A stretch of DNA of 16,468 bases from JBEIFW01 sp040382215 (GTDB lineage Bacteria; Actinomycetota; Acidimicrobiia; Acidimicrobiales; Ilumatobacteraceae): NCBI GenBank assembly GCA_040382215.1, contig JBEIFW010000070.1:1-16468 (forward strand), read 5' to 3'. Positions 6,195 through 12,487 of this stretch are shown here, piece by piece (position 1 is the stretch's first letter; each line of letters starts with the position of its first letter). The notes below the pieces were generated by a model. The model saw nothing but the letters and a program-made list of their open reading frames with translations. It ran no database searches and had not been told where the DNA came from. Position numbers and translations under genes: made by a program.

Positions 6195-7460
6195 ATGAGC
6201 CGAGACACCACTATCGACGTCGAGACGTTCCGCCTCGAGGCGCGCGCCTGGATCGAAGCCAACCTGGAGCGTCGCCCGCGCAGCGCCGAGGGCGGGCGTA
6301 TGGACCGCGAGGACGCCACCCCGGACACCGTGGCCAAGGCCAGGGTCTTGCAGCGCAAGCTCTTCGATGCGGGCTACGCCGGGATCTCATACCCGGTGGA
6401 GTACGGCGGCCGCGGATTGAGCGCGCTGCACGAGCGGGCGTTCCGGGAGGAAGCGATCGGCTACGTCCTGCCTGACTTCGGTGCTGCGGGCGGCGTGACG
6501 ATGGGTCCGATCGGCAAGTCGCTGCTCGCGCACGGCGCGCCGGAGTTCCTCCGCCGGCACATCCCCCGGATCCTCTCGGGCGAGGAGCTCTGGTGCCAGT
6601 TCTACTCCGAGCCCGAGGCTGGTTCGGACCTCGCCGGCATCCGGACGCGAGCGGTGCGCGACGGCGACCGCTGGATCATCAGCGGTTCGAAGATCTGGTC
6701 GAGTGGTGCGCACCTCGCCGATTGGGCGATGTGCCTCGCCCGCACCGACTGGAATGCGCCCAAGCACCGCGGCCTCACGTGGTTCGCCGTGCCCACCGAC
6801 GCCAAGGGCGTGACGATCCGCCCGATCGTGCAGATCAACGGCAGCACCGGGTTCTGCGAGGAGTTCCTCGACGAGGTGGAGGTGACCGGCGAGGACGTCA
6901 TCGGCGAGGTGAACCTCGGGTGGACGGTCACCCAGACGATGCTCGTGTACGAGCGCGGCGCCGGGGAGACCGCCGGCATCCCGCGCGAGCCGCGCCGTTT
7001 GGCCCCCGATCTGGTGGCGCTCGCCAAGCGGGTCGGTCGCACGGACGATCCCGCCGCACGCCAGGCCATCGCGCGGGCGCACATCAACGACTTCGCGCAG
7101 TACCACCTCGGCCGTCGGATTGCCGAGCGACTGCGCACGGCCACGACGCCGGACCCGGCGACGGCGGCGTACAGCAAGCTGGCGGCCGGCATCTACACCC
7201 CGATGCGCGCCCGTCTCGCGCTCGAGGTGGGCGGCCCGGCGGCGTTGACCTGGTCCAGCGGGGACGAGGGCGGCCGGCAGCCTTCGCTCGACTACCTGAA
7301 CGGGCGGATCGTCGCCATCGCCGCCGGCACCAACGAGATGCAGCGCAACGGGATCGGCGAGCGGGTGCTCGGACTGCCGCGCGAGCCCAGCTTCGACACG
7401 AACAAGCCGTTCAACGAGGTGATCAAGGCCGCTCGGAACTGGGACAGCAAGGTCGGCTGA
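6195..7460 (+). CDS. Acyl-CoA dehydrogenase, probable catalytic subunit
   Basis: A 421-residue acyl-CoA dehydrogenase (oxidation of acyl-CoA to enoyl-CoA with FAD). CQFYSEPEAGSDLAG (134-148) is the flavin-binding beta-strand signature, and GTNEMQRNGIGERVLGLPRE (378-397) is the C-terminal FAD/active-site loop. E253 in MLVYERG aligns with Glu254 of isovaleryl-CoA dehydrogenase, 11 residues after a conserved Gly. The MCAD-type Glu position before GTNE is Ala, as in the isovaleryl/long-chain group, so E253 is the likely catalytic base. The ATG at 6195 has GGGGAGC 4 nt upstream and lies 16 bp after the stop of the partner subunit, which implies cotranscription. The substrate is unknown; branched or sterol-like side chains are a guess from the heteromeric pairing. 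Confidence 0.93.
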   Translation: MSRDTTIDVETFRLEARAWIEANLERRPRSAEGGRMDREDATPDTVAKARVLQRKLFDAGYAGISYPVEYGGRGLSALHERAFREEAIGYVLPDFGAAGGVTMGPIGKSLLAHGAPEFLRRHIPRILSGEELWCQFYSEPEAGSDLAGIRTRAVRDGDRWIISGSKIWSSGAHLADWAMCLARTDWNAPKHRGLTWFAVPTDAKGVTIRPIVQINGSTGFCEEFLDEVEVTGEDVIGEVNLGWTVTQTMLVYERGAGETAGIPREPRRLAPDLVALAKRVGRTDDPAARQAIARAHINDFAQYHLGRRIAERLRTATTPDPATAAYSKLAAGIYTPMRARLALEVGGPAALTWSSGDEGGRQPSLDYLNGRIVAIAAGTNEMQRNGIGERVLGLPREPSFDTNKPFNEVIKAARNWDSKVG

Positions 7461-7492
7461 GCGCGCCCGTGGCTGTCGAGGACAATGGCGCA

Positions 7493-8380
7493 GTGAGAGT
7501 CCACCTCGTCGACGGCACCTACGAGCTGTTCCGACAGCACTTCGGGCAGGCGGCCCGCCACGCGGACGCCGGTCCCTACGACGGCGCGGCCGGGGTGGTC
7601 CGGTTCGTCCTTTCGCTGATCGAGCAGGGGGCGACGTATGTGGGCGTCGCCTCGGACCACGTCATCGAGTCGTTCCGCAACGACCTGTGGCCCGGGTACA
7701 AGACCTCGGCGGGAATGCTGCCCGAGCTGCTCGACCAGATCCCGATCCTCGAGGAGTCCCTCGCCGCGGTCGGGATCACTGTCTGGCCGATGGTCGAGTT
7801 CGAGGCCGACGACGCGCTCGCATCCGCAGCAGCGGTGGCCGAGAACGATCCACGTGTCGATGAGGTGCGAATCCTGACCCCGGACAAGGACCTCGGTCAG
7901 TGTGTACGGGGTACGCGGGTCGTGCAGTTCGACGTCCGCAAGCAGGCAGTGATCGACCACGATGCCGTCGTCGCAAAGTTCGGGGTCCCGCCGTCGTCGA
8001 TCCCCGATTGGCTCGCGCTCGTCGGGGACTCCGCCGACGGGTTCCCTGGCATCGCCGGCTGGGGAGCCAAGTCCGCCTCGGCTGTGCTCGCCCGCTACGG
8101 GCACCTCGAAGGGATCCCGCCGGCTGTCGGTAAGTGGGACGTGCCGGGGTTGCGCGGGGCGGCCAAGCTCTCGTCGGCGCTCGAAGCCGCCCGCGACCTG
8201 GCGGTCCTGTTCCGTCGTGTGGCCACGTGCGTCACGACGGTGGCGGTGGGCACGGTCGACGACTGGCGGTTCACGGGTCCGACCGATGCCGCCGTCGATG
8301 CCGCCCGTCGTCTCGGCCAGCCTGCGCTCGCCGCGCGGGCCCGTCGGCTCGGCGCCGTGGCGACTGACACAGCGACCTGA
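7493..8380 (+). CDS. 5'-3' exonuclease, PolA N-terminal/FEN type
   Basis: A stand-alone 295-residue PIN-like nuclease with a helix-3-turn-helix, related to the 5'-3' exonuclease domain of DNA polymerase I and to ExoIX. Acidic metal-binding residues show in VDGTYELFR, FEADDALA and ILTPDKDLGQC. The DNA-binding H3TH region is LVGDSADGFPGIAGWGAKSA, and WPGYKT corresponds to the conserved YKxxR-like arch start. It probably processes flaps or 5' ends in repair and replication. Start chosen at GTG 7493, with GAGGA ending 10 nt upstream; an in-frame GTG at 7469 is an alternative. It follows the acyl-CoA dehydrogenase by 32 bp and is likely carried on the same transcript, without an evident functional tie. 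Confidence 0.88.
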   Translation: MRVHLVDGTYELFRQHFGQAARHADAGPYDGAAGVVRFVLSLIEQGATYVGVASDHVIESFRNDLWPGYKTSAGMLPELLDQIPILEESLAAVGITVWPMVEFEADDALASAAAVAENDPRVDEVRILTPDKDLGQCVRGTRVVQFDVRKQAVIDHDAVVAKFGVPPSSIPDWLALVGDSADGFPGIAGWGAKSASAVLARYGHLEGIPPAVGKWDVPGLRGAAKLSSALEAARDLAVLFRRVATCVTTVAVGTVDDWRFTGPTDAAVDAARRLGQPALAARARRLGAVATDTAT

Positions 8381-8466
8381 GCGCTCGGACGGGAACAGTC
8401 GGGATCCGCTCAACGTTGTGCATCTGGAGCCGACAAGAACGATGGACGAGTTGGGGGAGGCCCACC

Positions 8467-8652
8467 ATGCAGGCAGGTGACGTGATCGAGTTGACCGTCG
8501 GGGACGAGGACGTGACCGCAGTGGTGCTGCTGGTCAACGACACCCACGTGATCCTCGACGTTTGCGACGGCAGCGTGCCGGCTGTGTTCGAGCTCGGCGA
8601 GTTGGGATCGTTCCGGGTGTTCCGGCCCGAGGCACTCGCCGCCGCCGCCTGA
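8467..8652 (+). CDS. Small 61-residue protein of unknown function
   Basis: Not recognised. The ATG at 8467 has a very strong ribosome-binding site (GGGGGAGG, 8453-8460, spacing 6 nt), which argues that this short frame is translated. The product is acidic (many Asp/Glu, only two Arg and no Lys), rich in Val, Ile and Leu in alternating patterns (VIELTV, TAVVLLVNDTHVILDV, FRVF) and has one Cys. It suggests a small beta-barrel fold and has no membrane segment. It lies 86 bp after the exonuclease gene and is followed by a strong hairpin. The base composition matches its neighbours. Confidence 0.65.
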   Translation: MQAGDVIELTVGDEDVTAVVLLVNDTHVILDVCDGSVPAVFELGELGSFRVFRPEALAAAA

Positions 8653-8670
8653 GTCCGAGTCGCCCGTTCG

Positions 8671-8715
8671 AACGAGGCGCATCCGGTTGGCAGGGGCCGC
8701 CGGAGGCGCCTCGTT
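8671..8715. terminator. Long bidirectional hairpin between convergent genes
   Basis: AACGAGGCGC (8671-8680) pairs perfectly with GCGCCTCGTT (8706-8715). After one A/G mismatch TCCGG (8682-8686) pairs with CCGGA (8700-8704), and inside that GGC (8689-8691) pairs with GCC (8696-8698). The structure lies between the 61-residue gene and the convergent HD-domain gene, 18 and 39 bp from their stop codons. No long T-tract is present on either strand. It is the most stable-looking hairpin in the window and is suited to terminate both transcripts. Confidence 0.7.
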
Positions 8716-8754
8716 GCGCGTCCGGCGGACCGAGTCCGCACGGCTCGGCGCACC

Positions 8755-9315
8755 TCAGTCCAGGTAGCCGACCGCATTCGAGACCCGCCCGATCGTCGGG
8801 AGCCAATCCGTCACCGACCGAACTCGCCCGCTGCCGCCGAGCGACAAGTCGTCGGCCCGGCGCAGGACCACGGCGTCGCGCCACCACCGGTTCGCACGGA
8901 AGCGGTCGACCTCGTCGGGATCCATGCCGGTGCCGAGGATGGTTCGCCGGCGGGAGGCGACGGCCGTGCGGGCAGCGTCGGCCGTTGCGAGGTAGCGGCC
9001 GGCGTTGTCGTGCTCGGCCACGATCTCGGACACCCGGGCCCCGAGGATGATGCCGACGAAGTAGGCGCCGTTGCGGGCGTGGTCCTCGGTGTCGTCGGGT
9101 CGCAGCACGAGGCCGAGGTCATGGACCAAGCCGGCGAGCTGCAGGGCCTCGTCCTCCGGGAACGCATGCGCAAGGGTCTCGGCGCAGGCGAGCAGGTGGT
9201 GCAGCAGCGTCGGACCCTCGGTGGTGCGCACCCGGTCAGCGGCGCGCAGCGCCCGGAGCAGATCGTCGACACTCGCTGCCACCCCGGGCAGGTCGACCCC
9301 GAAACGCAAACCCAT
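8755..9315 (-). CDS. HD-domain protein of the PhnZ-like (mixed-valence diiron oxygenase) type
   Basis: A 186-residue HD-superfamily protein. Metal-ligand candidates are H39/H40 (LLHHLLACAE), H65-D66 (GLVHDLGL), H79 (TEDHARNGA), H102 (AEHDNAGRYL) and D155/D156 (LRRADD). The order, the Hxx..RYL motif and the tail DEVDRFRANRWWRDAVVLRRADD resemble PhnZ and the phosphonate-operon HD family, which are diiron oxygenases and not phosphohydrolases. The lysine that binds phosphonate in PhnZ, four residues after the fourth His, is Gly106 here, so a different substrate is likely. Start chosen at ATG 9315; upstream in-frame codons overlap the ligase gene and are low in domain character. No ribosome-binding site is clear, and a GCGG...CCGC inverted repeat lies just before the ATG. 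No PhnY-like partner is nearby. Confidence 0.78.
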   Translation of the reverse strand: MGLRFGVDLPGVAASVDDLLRALRAADRVRTTEGPTLLHHLLACAETLAHAFPEDEALQLAGLVHDLGLVLRPDDTEDHARNGAYFVGIILGARVSEIVAEHDNAGRYLATADAARTAVASRRRTILGTGMDPDEVDRFRANRWWRDAVVLRRADDLSLGGSGRVRSVTDWLPTIGRVSNAVGYLD

Positions 9316-9361
9316 GCGGTCCGATCGGCCGCAACGCGGCGAACTTGATGGGTCGTACGGA

Positions 9362-10456
9362 TCATCGGGTTTCGAGCACGCTCCGCAGTCCGAGCGGGGT
9401 CGCCACGTCGAGCTGGTCGTACCGGCAGCTCTGCGCCGTCCGGTCCGGGCGCCAGCGCAGGAACTGCGCCGCATGGCGGAATCGGCGGCCCTGGAGTTGA
9501 CTGAAACCTACCTCGGCGACCCGCTCGGGCCGGACCGGGACCCAGGAGAGGTCCTTCCCGGCGTTCCAGCGGCTGGTCCCGCCGGGGAGTCGGGCCGTGT
9601 CGTGCGCCGCAGCCTCGGCCCAGTCTCGCCAGGGGTGGTCGGCGAGCGCGCCGGCCTCGAGCGGCAGCAATTCGACTCGCAACTCGGTCCGCCGTGCGGC
9701 GGTGAACCCGCTCGCCACCCCGACGTGATGGAGGCGGCCGGTGTCGTCGGCGAGCCCGAGCAGCAGCGACCCGACGCCTCGACCGTCGGCGTGCACCCGG
9801 TAGCCGGCGACCACGCAATCGGCCGTGCGCCGGTGCTTGACCTTCACGAGCGTGCGCTTGTCCGGGGTGTACGGGCTGTCGAGCGGCTTTGCGATGACAC
9901 CGTCGAGGCCTGCGCCCTCGAACCGGGTGAACCACTCCACCGCCAGGCGGTGGTCCGAGGTGACCGGCGAGCGGTGGATCGGCTCGACGGTGGCTCCGAG
10001 TATGGCGTCGAGCCGGCGGCGCCGCTCGGCGAGCGGGGTGGCCAACAGCGCCTCGTCGCCGAGGGCGATGAGGTCGAAGGCCACGAACACCGCCGGCGTC
10101 TCCCGGGCCAGGCGATCCACCCGGCTGGCTGCCGGATGGATCCGCTGCTGCAGCGCGTCGAAGTCGAGCCCTCCCCCCGACACCGGCACCACGAGCTCGC
10201 CGTCGACGACGACCCGCTCGGGGAGCTGCGTGCGGATCGGTTCGAGCAACTCGGGGAAGTATCGGGTGAGCGGGCGTTCGTTGCGGCTGCCGAGTACGAC
10301 GTCGTCGCCGTCACGGAACACGATGCAGCGGAATCCGTCCCACTTGGGTTCGAAGGCCCAGCCAGGCCCGTCGGGCAGCGCCTCGGCGCTACGGCACAGC
10401 ATCGGTGCGAGCGGCGGCCGGACCGGAAGGGGCACGCCTGCCAGCCTGCCAGGCAT
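9362..10456 (-). CDS. ligC: ATP-dependent DNA ligase, LigC type
   Basis: A 364-residue ATP-dependent DNA ligase that seals nicks; the length matches mycobacterial LigC (about 358). Motif I is EPKWDGFR with the AMP-accepting K38. Motif III is VVDGELVV, IIIa is FVAFDLIAL, motif IV is GLDGVIAKPLD and motif V is LVKVKHRRTAD, followed by an OB-fold domain. The C-terminal RFRHAAQFLRWRPDR and SCRYDQL are LigC signatures. Neither polymerase/primase nor nuclease domains of LigD are fused, and no Ku gene is in the window; LigC enzymes have been tied to excision repair with small primase-polymerases. The ATG at 10456 lies 8 bp after the stop of the secreted-protein gene, so the two are probably cotranscribed. 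There is no obvious ribosome-binding site. Confidence 0.92.
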   Translation of the reverse strand: MPGRLAGVPLPVRPPLAPMLCRSAEALPDGPGWAFEPKWDGFRCIVFRDGDDVVLGSRNERPLTRYFPELLEPIRTQLPERVVVDGELVVPVSGGGLDFDALQQRIHPAASRVDRLARETPAVFVAFDLIALGDEALLATPLAERRRRLDAILGATVEPIHRSPVTSDHRLAVEWFTRFEGAGLDGVIAKPLDSPYTPDKRTLVKVKHRRTADCVVAGYRVHADGRGVGSLLLGLADDTGRLHHVGVASGFTAARRTELRVELLPLEAGALADHPWRDWAEAAAHDTARLPGGTSRWNAGKDLSWVPVRPERVAEVGFSQLQGRRFRHAAQFLRWRPDRTAQSCRYDQLDVATPLGLRSVLETR

Positions 10457-10464
10457 GCCGACGT

Positions 10465-11157
10465 TCAGCGGGCTCGGCGAATGCGCACGAGCATCACGCC
10501 GATCGGTGTCCCCACCATGGCGAGCAGTACGACGACGGGCAGCGCAGTGCCGAGTGCCCGGGTGGACGCGCCCGAATCCGTCACCCGTTCGGGCGCGACG
10601 GGCTCCGCCCCCGGGACCGCCCTGCGCAGCTGTTCGGCCTGGTCACGCGCCACGGTGGCCAGCGTGGACTCGTCGAACAAGCCGGCCGGGGTGAACGAGA
10701 GCGACACTGCGACGCAACCGCGCTGCACGACGACGGCATCGAAGCGGCGCTCGCCGGCGCCGGCCCACGACACCCGGGACACCCCGGGGAGGCCCGGCAC
10801 GGCGAGCAGCGTTCCGCCGCTTGCCTTGGTTGCGTCGATGAAGGCACGCGCGTATTCCCTGGCCGTCGCCTCGTCACGCAGCCGTGTCGCAACGGCGAGC
10901 ACCGTCTGTCCGACGGGCCCGGCGGTGCGGTCCCACGTGCGTACGTGCCCCGCCACGACGCTCGGAGCGGCGGCGCCGTAGACGCCGGGCAGATCGATGA
11001 CAGCCCGGTCCTGCGGCCGCTCGAATCCCGGGAGCGAGTCGAGCAAGGTGGCCGGGAGGGCAGAGCTCGCACTACCCGGCTCCGCCGCCGCAGTCGTTGG
11101 CGGCATGCCGAGCAACGCGAGTACGCCGGCCACGAGCGCAAGAGCCCACCTGGTCAC
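10465..11157 (-). CDS. Secreted or membrane-anchored protein of unknown function
   Basis: A 230-residue protein not assignable to a known family. Residues 1-25 form a Sec signal peptide (MTRW, a hydrophobic core, then a TTAAAE cleavage region). An extracellular domain of about 170 residues follows. A hydrophobic segment at about 203-224 ends in the basic tail VRIRRAR, giving a C-terminally anchored type I topology. The outer domain has a VAVATRLRDEATAREYARAFID stretch typical of small secreted actinobacterial proteins with a DUF-like alpha/beta fold, and a single Cys. The start is GTG 11157, the only start that preserves the signal peptide; no ribosome-binding site is seen. It lies 55 bp after the P450 gene and 8 bp before ligC on the same strand. 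Confidence 0.75.
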   Translation of the reverse strand: MTRWALALVAGVLALLGMPPTTAAAEPGSASSALPATLLDSLPGFERPQDRAVIDLPGVYGAAAPSVVAGHVRTWDRTAGPVGQTVLAVATRLRDEATAREYARAFIDATKASGGTLLAVPGLPGVSRVSWAGAGERRFDAVVVQRGCVAVSLSFTPAGLFDESTLATVARDQAEQLRRAVPGAEPVAPERVTDSGASTRALGTALPVVVLLAMVGTPIGVMLVRIRRAR

Positions 11158-11170
11158 GCCCGGGCTTTAT

Positions 11171-11193
11171 GCGCGCCAGGTCTCCCGGCGCGC
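11171..11193 (-). terminator. Hairpin between P450 and secreted-protein genes
   Basis: A perfect 7-bp inverted repeat, GCGCGCC (11171-11177) and GGCGCGC (11187-11193) with a 9-nt loop, lies in the 55-bp gap downstream of the P450 stop. On the minus strand it is followed by ATAAAGCC and not by a T-tract. It may be a weak terminator or an attenuating structure before the GTG at 11157. Confidence 0.35.
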
Positions 11194-11212
11194 TCAACCC
11201 TGCGCGGGCGGT

Positions 11213-12430
11213 TCAGACCGCGCGCCGAACGAGCAGCGACGGGAGGGAGCGGAACCCGCCCATCCAGAGCAGGGGCGGCTCCTCACCGGCGAAGCTCGGT
11301 CGCCCGACGGCTTCGAGGAGCCGACGCGTCCCGAGCACGGCCTCGGCCCGGGCGAGTTCGTAGCCGAGGCAGAAGTGCTTGGCGACGCCGAACCCGAGGT
11401 GGGAGTTGCGCCCCTCGACGACGCCGCCCACCCGGACCTCCTTGCCGAGGTGCAACTCGGACCGGTCCATCCGGAAGGCCCGGGGATCCGGGCCGAAGAC
11501 GGTCTCATCGTTGTTGGCCGACGCCACTCCGAGCCGCACCCAGGATCCTTCGGGAATGTCGACGCCATGCCAGGTGAACGACTCGGTCGCGATGCGGTCC
11601 TCCCACTGGACCGGTCCGTCCTTGCGCATCGACTCGCTGAAGGCGGCATCGAGCAGGTCGGGGTCGGCGAGGACGGCATCGAGGGCGTCGGGTGTGCGCA
11701 GCACGTTCCACCAGAGGTTGGCGATCGCCTTGTCGGTCGTCTCGCCGCCTGCGACCAGCATGAGCGACACGAAGCTCTTCACCTCGTCCTCGCTCAGCCG
11801 GTTGCCGTCGGCCTCGGCGAAGGCGATCCGGGTGAGCAGATCGGTGCCGGGGCAGCCCCGCCGCTCGGTGAGCAGCGGCTCGACGAACGCGCACACCTCG
11901 GCGTGGGCAGCCTGACCTGCGGCGCGAAGGTGGTTGGTCCGGCCGAGGCCGGACATCATCGTCGAGTACCAGCGGTGGAACTGCTCGTGGTCACGCTTGT
12001 CGAACGCAAGCATGTCCAGGATCACGTTGATCGGCAGCCGAGTGGTGAATGCGTCGACGAGATCGAACTCTGCCCGCCCGGCGATGCCATCGATCAGCTC
12101 GGCGATGTTCCGCTCGAGCACGGGCAGGAAGGCCGCGAGCCGCTTCCCCACGAATTCCGGTGCGACCACCGAGCGGCGCGCCACGTGATCGGCTCCGTCG
12201 AGGTCGAGCATCGTCGAGCCGAACACCCGCCCGGTCGTGAACAGGTAACTGCGGTTCGACAGACGCTCGTGGTCGCGGAAGCCGGCATCGACGTCGGCGT
12301 GCCGGGACACGACGAACGCGCCGCTCACCGTGTCGTGGAAGACGGGATGCTCGTGGCGCAGTTCCCGCCAGATGGGGTGGGGGTCTGCGCGGAAGGCGTC
12401 CGAATAGAGGTCGTCGGGAACCACCGTCAT
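11213..12430 (-). CDS. Cytochrome P450
   Basis: A 405-residue soluble class I bacterial P450 monooxygenase, the usual length, needing a ferredoxin and a reductase that are not in the window. The oxygen-binding I-helix motif is AGGETT (227-232), the K-helix ExxR is E266-R269 (ESMR), and the heme loop is FGVAKHFCLG (347-356) with heme-ligating C354. The fourth position of the heme loop is Ala where Gly is nearly invariant (FxxGxxxCxG). No membrane anchor is present. Substrate is unknown; actinobacterial P450s of this size act on fatty acids, steroids or terpenoids. The ATG at 12430 has TAGCGT ending 6 nt upstream, so the mRNA may be leaderless. It is divergent from the molybdoenzyme gene across 57 bp. 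Confidence 0.95.
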   Translation of the reverse strand: MTVVPDDLYSDAFRADPHPIWRELRHEHPVFHDTVSGAFVVSRHADVDAGFRDHERLSNRSYLFTTGRVFGSTMLDLDGADHVARRSVVAPEFVGKRLAAFLPVLERNIAELIDGIAGRAEFDLVDAFTTRLPINVILDMLAFDKRDHEQFHRWYSTMMSGLGRTNHLRAAGQAAHAEVCAFVEPLLTERRGCPGTDLLTRIAFAEADGNRLSEDEVKSFVSLMLVAGGETTDKAIANLWWNVLRTPDALDAVLADPDLLDAAFSESMRKDGPVQWEDRIATESFTWHGVDIPEGSWVRLGVASANNDETVFGPDPRAFRMDRSELHLGKEVRVGGVVEGRNSHLGFGVAKHFCLGYELARAEAVLGTRRLLEAVGRPSFAGEEPPLLWMGGFRSLPSLLVRRAV

Positions 12431-12487
12431 GCCTCGACGCTAACGGCCGGCGCCCCTAGCCTCTGCGTCGGCCACGGGGAGGTCGAG
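12431..12487. promoter_or_regulatory. Divergent promoter region between P450 and molybdoenzyme
   Basis: The 57-bp gap must hold both promoters. For the plus strand, TCGACG (12434-12439) and TAGCCT (12457-12462) are 17 nt apart, like -35 and -10 boxes, followed by GGGGAGG (12477-12483) before the TTG start. For the minus strand, TAGCGT (12437-12442) is a TANNNT element 6 nt before the P450 ATG, the spacing of a leaderless transcript. The two promoters would overlap and compete. Matches are to short, degenerate consensuses. Confidence 0.4.

Noticed and set aside
9071..10981. Long plus-strand open frame of 636 codons opposite the HD protein, LigC and the secreted protein
   Set aside because: Antisense shadow; the minus-strand genes carry all recognisable motifs.
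10997..12487. N-terminal extension of the molybdoenzyme frame by 497 codons
   Set aside because: It runs antisense through the P450 gene. The ribosome-binding site before TTG 12488 and the cluster motif shortly after it place the real start there.
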